This document shows positions 14,737 to 22,839 of a stretch of 37,973 nt of DNA, in pieces. This stretch comes from an uncultured Caulobacterales bacterium (GTDB lineage: Bacteria; Pseudomonadota; Alphaproteobacteria; Caulobacterales; Caulobacteraceae): positions 1 to 37,973 of the forward strand of contig CAILTK010000052.1 in assembly GCA_903837135.1 (NCBI GenBank), written 5' to 3'. A program made the translations under genes and the position numbers. Each line of letters starts with the position of its first letter. The stretch's first letter is position 1. The notes below the pieces were generated by a model, which did no database searches, was not told where the DNA came from, and saw only the letters and a list, made by a program, of their open reading frames with translations.

Positions 14737-15462
14737 ATGACAGAAGACACCTTGATCGCCGTCACCGAGGACGATGTTGAAATTCGCGCCCTGGTCGTGG
14801 ACCTTCTGAAGCGCGAGGGTTTCGAAGCGGCGCCCTGTCCCACGGCCGCCGATCTCGATCGACTGATCGCCCGCCGACGCGTGGACCTTGTCGTGCTCGA
14901 CGTGATGATGCCGGGCGAGGACGGCCTTTCGGTCTGCCGACGGCTGCGCGCGCGCGGCGATATCCCGGTGCTGATGGTCACCGCCAAGGGGGACGATATC
15001 GATCGTATCGTCGGACTTGAGGTCGGCGCCGACGACTATCTGCCCAAACCCTTCAATCCCCGCGAACTGGTGGCGCGGGTGAAGGCGATACTCCGTCGCA
15101 CACGGGGCGGGCCGCCTGCCGCCCACACGGAGGGTCGCGAGATCTATCGGTTCGCCGGATGGACGCTCGACGCCGGCAGTCGCGACCTCACCGGACCAGA
15201 TGGCGAGCCCGCCGTTCTCACCGGCGGAGAGTTTGATCTGCTGCTGGTCCTTCTGCAGCATCCGCAGCGCGTGCTGAATCGCGATCAGTTGCTGGACTGG
15301 ACCCGCGGTCGCAGCGCGACCCCGTTTGACCGCGCGGTGGATGTCCAGCTCAGCCGTTTGCGCCGCAAGCTCGGCGACGACAGCGCCGACCCTTCGATGA
15401 TCAAGACGGTGCGGGGCGGCGGTTATCTGTTCGCGCCCGTGGTGCAGCGCGAAGTCGGTTGA
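14737..15462 (+). CDS. OmpR-family response regulator
   Basis: A 241-aa two-component regulator. The receiver domain (about 1-120) has the acidic pair (Glu11, Asp12, Asp13), phospho-acceptor Asp55 in VVLDVMMPG, Thr82 in MVTAK, and Lys104 in YLPKPF. The C-terminal winged-helix DNA-binding domain (about 140-236) shows the usual LTGGEFDLL, VLNRDQLLD and LRRKLGDD pattern and ends in VRGGGYLF. It should bind direct repeats once phosphorylated by the kinase four bases downstream. Which OmpR subgroup and which signal it serves cannot be read from the sequence. Confidence 0.95.
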   Translation: MTEDTLIAVTEDDVEIRALVVDLLKREGFEAAPCPTAADLDRLIARRRVDLVVLDVMMPGEDGLSVCRRLRARGDIPVLMVTAKGDDIDRIVGLEVGADDYLPKPFNPRELVARVKAILRRTRGGPPAAHTEGREIYRFAGWTLDAGSRDLTGPDGEPAVLTGGEFDLLLVLLQHPQRVLNRDQLLDWTRGRSATPFDRAVDVQLSRLRRKLGDDSADPSMIKTVRGGGYLFAPVVQREVG

Positions 15463-15466
15463 CGTC

Positions 15467-16843
15467 ATGCTCGCCCTGCCGCTCGTCACCGACAACCTGG
15501 TCTCCAGGATCACGGCGGTGCTTTTGGGCAGCTTCGTATTGGCGACCCTGGCCTTCGGCGCCGTCATGTTGTGGCCGCGTCCTGGGGATTCCCAGGCGGG
15601 CCTCTTCACGCTCCCGGTGCCCCAGGAAACCATCGCCATCGTCGAGGCGCTGGAAGCATCGCCGCCCTCCGCCAGGCCCAAGGTCCTTCAGGCCCTGAAC
15701 ACCAGCACCGTCTCGGTTCGGCTGCAGCCGGATTTTCCGGCCGTCCCCCCGGAACTGGCTCGGGCGCCCAAGCTCGAAGGTCTGTTCAAGCGCTATGGGG
15801 ACGCTCTACAGGATCGGCCGTTCCGGGTCGATTTGCACAAGGGATGGCTTCCAGCCTTTCTGGCCATTCGTGCGGTGAACTCCCCCGCCGCCTCCGTAGA
15901 GATGTCCATCCGCCTTCGTGACGGCGCCGTCCTGGTGATCGAACGGCGGCCGCCCGCCCTGGTGCGCAGCTATGTGGCGCGGGTCATGGCGGCGGCCAGC
16001 CTGGTGGCTCTGGTCCTGCTTTGCGCCCTCGCCATCACCGTTCGCCAGACCGCCCGCCCGGTCAATCAGTTGGCGCTCGCCGTCAGAGATTTCTCGCTGG
16101 ATGGTCAGACGCCCGAGCTTCCCGCCAAGGGGCCGCGGGAATTGCGTGAACTCTCCAAGGCCTTCAACGAGATGCAGCACCGCATCCGCAGCCTTGTGGA
16201 AGATCGCACCCGCGTCCTTGGCGCCATCGCCCATGACCTGCGCACCTATCTGACCCGTTTGCGCCTGCGCGTCGATTTCATATCCGACGTCGAGCAGCGG
16301 GTGCGCGCCGAGCGTGATCTCGTGGAGATGTCGCAACTCCTCGACGATATCCTGCTGTTCGCGGAGAACGCCACACGTGCGGCCGATGAGACCAACCTTG
16401 CCGATCTGCGTGAAGAGACCGCGGAGTTTGTGGCTCTGAGGGTGGACATGGGCGAAGCGGTGACGCTGTGCGGGTCCCTCCCGGACGGCGCGGTGATCGC
16501 CCAGTGCGCGCCCCTCGCCTATCGTCGCATGCTGTCGAACCTGGTCGACAATGCTCTGCGCTACGGCGGCGTCGCGCGCGTGAGCCTTGAATCGACCGAG
16601 GGGCGGATCAGCGTGTCTGTGGAGGACGACGGTCCCGGCGTACCGGACGCGGCCTTGCAACAGATCACCCGCCCGTTCGAGCGGCTGGAGGTCTCGCGGG
16701 CCCGCTCGACCGGCGGCGCGGGCTTGGGCCTGGCGATCGTGAAGGGGCTGGTGGAGAGCGTCTCAGGAGAGCTTCGCCTCGCCAACATACCTTCGGGCGG
16801 CTTGCGCGCGACACTGTGCTTTCGACGAAGGATTCCAGCCTGA
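15467..16843 (+). CDS. EnvZ-like sensor histidine kinase
   Basis: Partner of the preceding regulator, 458 aa. One membrane helix (about 14-36), a periplasmic sensor domain of about 130 residues, a second helix (about 170-191), HAMP (192-245), then the kinase. The phospho-accepting His256 lies in AHDLRTYLTRLRLR; the Pro normally after HDLRT is Tyr261, which is unusual. ATP-binding boxes are intact: N-box with Asn358 and Asn362, G1 DDGPGVP (387-393), F-box PFERL (403-407), G2 GGAGLGLAI (416-424). The periplasmic domain matches no sensor module I recognise. Four bases separate it from the regulator gene. Confidence 0.93.
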   Translation: MLALPLVTDNLVSRITAVLLGSFVLATLAFGAVMLWPRPGDSQAGLFTLPVPQETIAIVEALEASPPSARPKVLQALNTSTVSVRLQPDFPAVPPELARAPKLEGLFKRYGDALQDRPFRVDLHKGWLPAFLAIRAVNSPAASVEMSIRLRDGAVLVIERRPPALVRSYVARVMAAASLVALVLLCALAITVRQTARPVNQLALAVRDFSLDGQTPELPAKGPRELRELSKAFNEMQHRIRSLVEDRTRVLGAIAHDLRTYLTRLRLRVDFISDVEQRVRAERDLVEMSQLLDDILLFAENATRAADETNLADLREETAEFVALRVDMGEAVTLCGSLPDGAVIAQCAPLAYRRMLSNLVDNALRYGGVARVSLESTEGRISVSVEDDGPGVPDAALQQITRPFERLEVSRARSTGGAGLGLAIVKGLVESVSGELRLANIPSGGLRATLCFRRRIPA

Positions 16844-16876
16844 CAGGCGGTGGACCGAGGGCGCGCCCACGCTGGC

Positions 16877-16912
16877 TTACACACTGTTACACGCCATTGA
16901 CCAGACGATACT
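16877..16912 (+). promoter_or_regulatory. candidate response-regulator site and promoter of the repeat-protein gene
   Basis: Two TTACAC copies start exactly ten bases apart (16877 and 16887), the spacing OmpR-family dimers use. GATACT at 16907-16912 can serve as a -10, with no good -35 at the right distance, as in activator-dependent promoters. The site would then sit near -35. Binding is inferred from arrangement only. Confidence 0.45.
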
Positions 16913-17006
16913 CATCTTTACCCACCGCTCAAACCGCGGTGGCGCTGCGGCGCCATTCTTCTCCCGTGGCCTCACCCTGGAGGCTTTAACGAATGGAGAA
17001 AACGCC

Positions 17007-17408
17007 ATGACCAAGTCCTTCGCTCTTCTGGCCCTCGCCGCCACCGCCCTGTCCCTGAGCGCCACCGCGCCCGCCGACGCCGGCCCCTTCTCCCGTCAGG
17101 CCGCCGTCACGGGCCCGCGCGGCGGGACTTATAACCGCAGCACCCAATGCGCCAACGGCGCCTGCACCTGGCAGCGCGGCGGCACGAACCCGTACGGCCA
17201 GAGCTTCAGCCGCGGCGGATCGGCGTCGTGCGCCAACGGCTCCTGCTCTTCTCAGAGCAGCGGGACAGGACTGCTTGGTCGCACGTGGAGCCGGCAGGGC
17301 TCGTCCACCTGCGCCAACGGGGCCTGCTCGTCGAGCGCCACCGGCACGGGACCGAACGGCGGCAGCTATTCGCGAAGCGGGTCGGCTTCGGTCACCCCGC
17401 CTCAATAA
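17007..17408 (+). CDS. exported protein with three 27-residue Cys-pair repeats
   Basis: A 133-aa protein of unknown function. A signal peptide covers 1-25 (core LLALAATALSLSAT, ending ADA). The mature part has three tandem units containing CANG-x-C: cysteines at 48/53, 75/80 and 102/107, exactly 27 residues apart, each preceded by an aromatic-Ser/Asn-Arg turn (YNRS, FSRG, WSRQ), plus a half unit at the end (YSRS). Each CxxxxC pair could form a small disulphide loop or bind a ligand. GGAG stands before the ATG. It is third in line after the two-component genes with its own likely promoter (16877-16912). Confidence 0.75.
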   Translation: MTKSFALLALAATALSLSATAPADAGPFSRQAAVTGPRGGTYNRSTQCANGACTWQRGGTNPYGQSFSRGGSASCANGSCSSQSSGTGLLGRTWSRQGSSTCANGACSSSATGTGPNGGSYSRSGSASVTPPQ

Positions 17409-17420
17409 CCCGCTCCTGAT

Positions 17421-17449
17421 GGGCCGGGCGGCTCCCCGCCGCCCGGCCC
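17421..17449 (+). terminator. perfect 12-bp hairpin between repeat-protein and hydroxylase genes
   Basis: GGGCCGGGCGGC (17421-17432) pairs perfectly with GCCGCCCGGCCC (17438-17449) round a TCCCC loop, 13 bases after the preceding stop. There is no T-run. It may partly end transcription or protect the upstream message, making the exported protein more abundant than the enzymes after it. Confidence 0.5.
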
Positions 17450-17468
17450 CCCACTTCCGGACACCTCC

Positions 17469-18353
17469 ATGCACAACCTCGCTTCAATCCTTGGACCGCA
17501 AGCGCGATTCATCGTCCTTGGAATCGCGCTCGGCCTCATGGCCTTGGAATATGGAGCCAGCCGGCTCGCCCAGCGGGACAATTATGACCTGAAGGAAAGC
17601 GGGGCCTCCCTCGGCGTCGCTCTGGGTCAGAACCTGTTGCGCGGCGCGGAAGCGCTCCTGGTCGCGGTTCCCTTCACCTTCGTCTACGCCCATCGCCTCC
17701 TGACCTTCGATCAGGCGGCCCCGCTCGCCCTGGTCGGTCTCTTTGTCGGCGCTGAATTCTTCTACTACTGGCAGCATCGCGCCTCGCACCGCATCCGCTG
17801 GTTCTGGGCCACCCATTCGGTGCACCACTCCGCTACCCGGCTGAACTTCACCGCGGCGATCCGGCTCGGCTGGACCGGCGCCATCACCGGCAACTTCCTC
17901 TTCTTCCTGCCCCTGGCCTGGATCGGCTTTCATCCACTCGCCATCACCGCCATGCTGGGGCTCAATCTCCTCTACCAGTTCTTCATCCACACTGAGCTGG
18001 TGCGTCGCCTGGGCGTGCTGGAATGGGTGCTGAACACGCCGGCCCACCACCGGGTGCACCACGCCTCCAACGCGGATTGCCTCGACAAGAACTACGGCGG
18101 CGTCCTCATCGTGTTCGACCGCCTGTTCGGCACCTTCACCGAGGGGCCGCATGGCGAGCCGCTGCGCTATGGTCTGGTGGGCGGCGTCCCGACGCTCAAT
18201 CCCTTCCGGATCGCCCTCGGCGAATGGAGGGCGATCTACACCGAACTCCGCAAGGCGAAGAGCGCGCGCCGCGTCCTCGCCATCCTGTTCTCGCCGCCGA
18301 GCGCCTTCGAGGCGACGCCCCGCGCCAGGGCGCCGACATCCTTGCTCGCCTGA
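17469..18353 (+). CDS. fatty acid hydroxylase/sterol desaturase superfamily membrane enzyme
   Basis: A 294-aa integral membrane di-iron oxygenase. The histidine clusters that bind iron are complete: HRASH (103-107), HSVHH (116-120) and HHRVHH (193-198). Hydrophobic segments lie at about 13-30, 58-75, 84-101, 136-152 and 156-174. Members hydroxylate or desaturate acyl chains, sterols, carotenoids or ether lipids with O2; the substrate here is unknown. The last 40 residues are an Arg/Ala-rich cytoplasmic tail. The ATG at 17469 lies 60 bases after the previous gene, across a strong hairpin. A P450 two genes on suggests successive oxidations of one lipid substrate. Confidence 0.9.
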   Translation: MHNLASILGPQARFIVLGIALGLMALEYGASRLAQRDNYDLKESGASLGVALGQNLLRGAEALLVAVPFTFVYAHRLLTFDQAAPLALVGLFVGAEFFYYWQHRASHRIRWFWATHSVHHSATRLNFTAAIRLGWTGAITGNFLFFLPLAWIGFHPLAITAMLGLNLLYQFFIHTELVRRLGVLEWVLNTPAHHRVHHASNADCLDKNYGGVLIVFDRLFGTFTEGPHGEPLRYGLVGGVPTLNPFRIALGEWRAIYTELRKAKSARRVLAILFSPPSAFEATPRARAPTSLLA

Positions 18354-18382
18354 ACCCCCACGCCAGACTGAAAGGCTTCACA

Positions 18383-18679
18383 ATGTCCCGGTTCGTCCGT
18401 CTCAGCCGCCCTCTTCTCATCGCTTGCGCCGTCCTCGTGATCCCGATGATGGCGGCGGCCCAGGTCACCCCCGATATGCGCGCCCAGGGGATGGCGCTCG
18501 CCAAGATCTGCCGCGCCGATTTCAACCACCTGTGCAACGGCGTCATACCCGGCGGCGGGCGCGTGCTGGCCTGTCTGCAGAGCCATGCCGCCGCCCTTTC
18601 CCAGCCCTGCCGAGACGCCTTGCCGCAGGCTCAGTCGCTCAGGACCAAGGCCGATCAGGCGGGCGTGTTACCCAAATGA
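18383..18679 (+). CDS. small exported Cys-rich repeat protein (GLG1/Cys_rich_FGFR-like)
   Basis: A 98-aa protein with a signal peptide (about 1-26, ending MMAAAQ). The mature part has CRADFNHLCNG and, 20-odd residues later, CLQSHAAALSQPCRDAL: four cysteines in the pattern of the Cys-rich repeat first known from Golgi protein GLG1 and common as a lone small domain in proteobacteria. Bacterial function is unknown. It starts 29 bases after the hydroxylase gene, with a weak AAAGG ahead of the ATG, and its stop overlaps the P450 start (ATGA), so the three genes are co-translated. Confidence 0.82.
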   Translation: MSRFVRLSRPLLIACAVLVIPMMAAAQVTPDMRAQGMALAKICRADFNHLCNGVIPGGGRVLACLQSHAAALSQPCRDALPQAQSLRTKADQAGVLPK

Positions 18680-20124
18680 GCTGGCGCGAACGATCGCCCG
18701 CCATCGACCTCGCAGCGCAGTTGGCGGCGGAGCCAAACCGCCGTCTTCGGGGGAAGTCGATCCCGCCCGTGCGGCCGGCGGCCCCGGTTCCGCCCGAACG
18801 TCCACTCGGATGGCTCGCCGCGCTGAAGGCGCTCCGCCAAAATCCGATCACCGCCTTTCCCGAGGGCGCCTACGAAGCCCGGACCCTCGAGATCGGTCGC
18901 AGCGGACGCAGACTCCTGCTGGTCAACGATCCGGCCGCCATCCAGCACATCCTGGTCGACAACGCGACCAACTATCGAAAGAGCGTTCAGCAACGCCGAC
19001 TGCTCCAGCCCGCGCTCGGGGACGGCCTCCTGACCGCCGAGGGGGAAGCCTGGCGAAGCGCTCGCCGGATCGCCGCGCCTCTGTTCAGCCCCCGCGCCAT
19101 CGGCGCGCTGTTCGACGACATGAGTTCGGCGGCCAACGCCATGACCGATCGTTGGCGGACCCGCGGAGATACCTCGACGCCTCTGGACCTTGTCGCGGAG
19201 TTCCAGCGGCTGACCTATGAGATCGTCTCCAGGACAGTGTTCTCCGGCGCGCTCGACGAGGACAGGATCCGGGTCCACGCCCATATGGCGATTTATTTCG
19301 AGACATTGGGACGCCTCGATCTCGCCGGTCTGCTCAACCTTCCGCCTTGGCTTCCCACGCCGGCGCGCCTGCGGGCGCGGCCGGCCTTGCAGGCGTTTCG
19401 CAGCGTCGTCGATCGGGTGGTCGGCGAACGCGAACAGGAGTCGGATCGAGAAATCGTCGATCTGCTCGATCGCCTGATGGCCGCTCCGGATCCGACCAAC
19501 GGACGATCCCTTCCGCCCGAGGCGGTGTCCGACAACGTGCTGACCTTTCTCGCGGCGGGACACGAGACCACCGGCAACGCCCTGGCCTGGACGCTGTACC
19601 TGCTGGCCCTGTTCCCGGAGGCTGCGGAGCGGGCGCGGGAAGAGGTGCGAAGCGTCTTCAAGGGGGGATCGGTGACTCGCAGCGATCTCGACCGTCTCGT
19701 CTTTACCCGCGCGGTCATAAACGAGACTCTGCGCCTCTATCCACCCGCACCGTTCATGGGCCGCGAAGCCCTTGGCCCGGATCGGGCCGGCGAACGCGAG
19801 ATTCCAGCGGGCGCGCAGATCGTGATCTCGCCTTGGATCGTGCATCGCCATCGCGGGCTCTGGCCCCAGCCGGATTCGTTCTGTCCTGAACGTTTCCTAC
19901 TGCCCGGAGCCGAATTGTTTCCCCGGGGCAGCTTCATCCCGTTCGGTCTGGGCCCTCGCATCTGCATCGGCCAGGGGTTCGCGGTTCAGGAGATTCTGAC
20001 TGTCCTCGCGACGATCCTGCCGGGATTTCGCTTCACGCTGGCGGACGCACCGTCCGTCTTTCCCCAAGCGCGGATCACCCTTCAGCCGCGGCAGGCATTG
20101 GCGATGCGGGTCGAACCCTATTGA
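18676..20124 (+). CDS. cytochrome P450 monooxygenase
   Basis: Heme-thiolate oxygenase, 482 aa. Helix I has AGHETT (294-299), helix K ETLR (Glu350, Arg353), and the heme loop is FGLGPRICIG (423-432) with ligand Cys430. LTAEGEAWRSARR marks helix C. The layout resembles fatty-acid-type P450s (CYP4/CYP102-like) more than soluble camphor-type forms, but the substrate cannot be told. No membrane anchor is seen; the first 45 residues are Pro/Arg-rich. No ferredoxin or reductase gene lies nearby, so electrons must come from elsewhere. The ATG at 18676 overlaps the previous stop; the frame is open further upstream only as antisense-like noise. Confidence 0.95.
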   Translation: MSWRERSPAIDLAAQLAAEPNRRLRGKSIPPVRPAAPVPPERPLGWLAALKALRQNPITAFPEGAYEARTLEIGRSGRRLLLVNDPAAIQHILVDNATNYRKSVQQRRLLQPALGDGLLTAEGEAWRSARRIAAPLFSPRAIGALFDDMSSAANAMTDRWRTRGDTSTPLDLVAEFQRLTYEIVSRTVFSGALDEDRIRVHAHMAIYFETLGRLDLAGLLNLPPWLPTPARLRARPALQAFRSVVDRVVGEREQESDREIVDLLDRLMAAPDPTNGRSLPPEAVSDNVLTFLAAGHETTGNALAWTLYLLALFPEAAERAREEVRSVFKGGSVTRSDLDRLVFTRAVINETLRLYPPAPFMGREALGPDRAGEREIPAGAQIVISPWIVHRHRGLWPQPDSFCPERFLLPGAELFPRGSFIPFGLGPRICIGQGFAVQEILTVLATILPGFRFTLADAPSVFPQARITLQPRQALAMRVEPY

Positions 20125-20161
20125 GCCGTCGAGGCAGGCCTGGCGGCGCCGGAGGCCCGGT

Positions 20162-21841
20162 CTAGACCCTCACCACCAGGGTCTCGACCACCGGACGACG
20201 GTTCCAGAGGCGCTGGCTGAGCTTCTTGAGGGCGCGGGCGACGGCCTGCTCGACGCGCTCGTCGTCGTCGCGGGCCTCCTTGTCGAGCCGCTTCAGCGCG
20301 TCCTCCGCCGCATCGGCCAGCCGGTCGAGCAGATCCTCCAGCGGCGCGTCGTCGTCGCCGGGCAGGCCGATCGAGCGCACTTCGATGTCGGATGAGAGCC
20401 GCCCCTTGCCGTCGATGGCCACCGCCACCATCAGCACGCCGTTGGCGGCGGCGTGGCGGCGCTCCTTCAGGGGCTCGTCGTCCGAGCCGGTCAGCTTGCC
20501 GCCGTCGAGGTAGAGCCGGCCGGCCGGCACCTCGTCGATGATCGTGGCGCGGCCGGGGGCGAGGCGCACCATGTCGCCGTTGCGCGGGCTGACCTGTTCG
20601 GGCACCTGCAGGTCGGCGGCGAAGGCCGCGTGCTCGAGCAGATGGCGGCGCTCGCCGTGGGTCGGCACGGCGATGCGCGGCCGCGCCCACTGGTACATCT
20701 CCTTGAGTTCGTCCCGACAGGGATGGCCGGAGACGTGGATGCCCGGATGATCCCGCTCGGTGTAGAGGCGCACGCCGCGGTCGGCGAGCTTGTTCTGCAT
20801 ATTGCGGATGCCGACCTCGTTGCCGGGGATCACCCGCGAGGAGAAGATGCAGTGGTCGCCCTTGCCAAGACTGACATGGCTGTGATCGCCCGAGGCGATC
20901 CGGGACAGGGCCGCCCTCGCCTCGCCCTGGCTGCCGGTGCACAGATAGAGCACCGAGTCGCTGGGGAAGAAGCCCGCCTCCGCGTCGGAGATGAAGGGCT
21001 GCACGCCCTCGAACAGGCCGACCGAGCGCGCCGCCGCCGCCATCCTGTGCATGGAGCGGCCGACCAGGCAAACCCGGCGACCCGCAGCCTCTGCGGCCCG
21101 GATGGTGGTGTCCATCCGCGCCACGTTGGAGGCGAAGCAGGCGACGGCGATCTTGCCCTTCAGGGAGCCGATCAGGGCGCCCAGATGCTCACGCACCTCG
21201 GCCTCAGAGCCGGCGCGGCCGTCGACGAAGACGTTGGTGGAATCGCACACCATGGCCAGCACGCCCTCGTCGCCGAGCCGGCGGATGGCGTCCATGTCGG
21301 TGGGGGCGCCGAGCAAGGGATCCGGGTCGATCTTCCAGTCGCCGGTGTGCAGAATGGTGCCGAGCGGGGTCTTGATCGACAGGCCGTTGGGCTCGGGGAT
21401 CGAGTGGGTGAGCGTGATCAGCTCCATCTCGAACGGGCCGAGCTCGATCTTGCCGCCGAGCGGCACCACGGTCAGGTCGACCTCGTCGAGAATGCCGGCG
21501 TCCCGCAGCTTTTCACGCAGCAGGAAGGCGGTGAAGGGCGTGGCGTAGAGCGGCGCGGGAATCCGCTCCCACAGCCAGCCGACGGCGCCGATATGATCCT
21601 CGTGCGCGTGGGTGAGCACGATGCCGAGGATGTCGTCGGCATAGTCCTCGATATAGCGCGGATCAGGCATGATGATCTCCACGCCCGGCGTGGTCAGGTC
21701 GCCGAAGGTGACGCCGAGATCGACCACCACCCATTTGCGCGCGTGCGGCGGACCGTAGCCATAGAGGTTGAAGTTCATGCCGATCTCGTTCGACCCGCCG
21801 AGCGGCAGGAAGACGAGTTCGTCGTCGGGGGCGGGAGTCAT
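20162..21841 (-). CDS. rnj: ribonuclease J
   Basis: Metallo-beta-lactamase-fold exo/endoribonuclease acting in RNA processing and decay, 559 aa. The zinc motif HAHEDH is at 78-83, GLSIKTPLGTILHTGDWKID supplies further ligands, and the beta-CASP domain follows with its late GHPC segment near residue 368. The N-terminus LVFLPLGGSNEIGMNFNLYGYG is typical of RNase J. In alphaproteobacteria RNase J matures 16S and 23S rRNA ends. It converges on the P450 gene with a 37-base gap and follows coaX across a palindromic repeat. The ATG at 21841 matches the family start. Confidence 0.96.
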   Translation of the reverse strand: MTPAPDDELVFLPLGGSNEIGMNFNLYGYGPPHARKWVVVDLGVTFGDLTTPGVEIIMPDPRYIEDYADDILGIVLTHAHEDHIGAVGWLWERIPAPLYATPFTAFLLREKLRDAGILDEVDLTVVPLGGKIELGPFEMELITLTHSIPEPNGLSIKTPLGTILHTGDWKIDPDPLLGAPTDMDAIRRLGDEGVLAMVCDSTNVFVDGRAGSEAEVREHLGALIGSLKGKIAVACFASNVARMDTTIRAAEAAGRRVCLVGRSMHRMAAAARSVGLFEGVQPFISDAEAGFFPSDSVLYLCTGSQGEARAALSRIASGDHSHVSLGKGDHCIFSSRVIPGNEVGIRNMQNKLADRGVRLYTERDHPGIHVSGHPCRDELKEMYQWARPRIAVPTHGERRHLLEHAAFAADLQVPEQVSPRNGDMVRLAPGRATIIDEVPAGRLYLDGGKLTGSDDEPLKERRHAAANGVLMVAVAIDGKGRLSSDIEVRSIGLPGDDDAPLEDLLDRLADAAEDALKRLDKEARDDDERVEQAVARALKKLSQRLWNRRPVVETLVVRV

Positions 21842-21857
21842 GATGAGTTACCGATCT

Positions 21858-22005
21858 CCCTTCCCCTCGAGGGGGGAAGGGCCGGGGTTGGGGGTGGGTG
21901 CACCGAGCTTTGGATATAGGGAGCGGGAGGCGCCTTACGCGCTCTACCGTGAAACGGGGTGCACCCACCCCCACTCCCAGCCTCTCCCCCCTCGAGGGGG
22001 AGAGG
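21858..22005 (-). repeat. composite palindromic repeat, copy 1 (coaX-rnj gap)
   Basis: About 148 bases with a hairpin at each end: CCCTTCCCCTCGAGGGG...GAAGGG (21858-21881) and CCTCTCCCCCCTCGAGGGGG...AGAGG (21981-22005). Inside lie inverted GGGTGCAC/GTGCACCC and a core GCGGGAGGCGCCT. The copy at 29802-29953 shares the order of all parts. It fills nearly the whole coaX-rnj gap. Confidence 0.85.
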
Positions 22006-22019
22006 AGCAATAAGCGACC

Positions 22020-22802
22020 TCATCCGCTTCGTCCGCCGTTCCGCCGCCACACTTCGAGCATGCCGCGGATGGTGAGATCCGGATCGAACTTGTCGATCTT
22101 GTCGGTCGCCCCCTCGAACAGGGAGACGACGCCGCCGGTGGCGACCACGGTCATGGGCCTATCCCATTCGGCCTTGATACGCATCACCAGGCCTTCGATC
22201 AGGCCGACATACCCCCAGAACACGCCCGATTGCATGGCGTTGACCGTGTCGCGGCCGATCACGTGGTTGCCCTCGGGCCGGCGGATGGCCACGCGCGGCA
22301 GCTTGGCGGCGGCCTCGTGCAGGGCCTGCATCGACAGATTGATGCCGGGCGAGATGATGCCGCCCTCGAAGCCCCCATCTCCGGAGATGATGTCGAAGGT
22401 GGTGGCCGTGCCGCTGTCGATGACGATCAGGTCGCCGGGATACATCACGTGCGCGCCGATGGCGTTGACCAGCCGGTCGGCCCCCGCCTCCGACGGCTTG
22501 TCGATGCGGATGGGGACGCCGAGCTCGGCGTTCTCGCCGATCACCAGGGGCTCGACCTTCAGATAGCGGCGGGCGAGATTGCGCAGGTTGAAGATCGACT
22601 GCGGCACCACGCTGGAGACGATGCAGCCGGTCAGGGCGCCCAGCGCCAGGCCCTGCATGGTCAGAAGCTGGCTCAGCCAGACGGCGTATTCGTCGGCGGT
22701 CCGGGTCGACTCGGTGGCCGAACGCCACTGCGCCACCCACTCATGGCCGTCGTGAACGGCGAAGAGGGTGTTGGTGTTGCCCTGCTCGATGGCCAGCAGC
22801 AT
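22020..22802 (-). CDS. coaX: type III pantothenate kinase
   Basis: Phosphorylates pantothenate, the first step of coenzyme A synthesis. The 260 aa show the ASKHA-fold markers of type III kinases: N-terminal GNTNT phosphate loop, [45 protein letters not shown] and [11 protein letters not shown]. The first motif reads AIEQGNTNT where most homologues have D-x-GNTN; I recall the same Glu in Caulobacter, so this is probably a lineage trait, not damage. The ATG at 22802 matches the family start. It follows birA across a repeat, in the same direction; this pairing is common in alphaproteobacteria. Confidence 0.95.
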   Translation of the reverse strand: MLLAIEQGNTNTLFAVHDGHEWVAQWRSATESTRTADEYAVWLSQLLTMQGLALGALTGCIVSSVVPQSIFNLRNLARRYLKVEPLVIGENAELGVPIRIDKPSEAGADRLVNAIGAHVMYPGDLIVIDSGTATTFDIISGDGGFEGGIISPGINLSMQALHEAAAKLPRVAIRRPEGNHVIGRDTVNAMQSGVFWGYVGLIEGLVMRIKAEWDRPMTVVATGGVVSLFEGATDKIDKFDPDLTIRGMLEVWRRNGGRSG

Positions 22803-22839
22803 CTAGGCCGCTCCGATTGTCTGTGCGGCGCCCCAGCCC

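Noticed and set aside
18151-20124. P450 with a 175-residue N-terminal extension
   Set aside because: The extension is an alternative frame of the hydroxylase and Cys-rich genes; the ATG at 18676 overlaps the previous stop.
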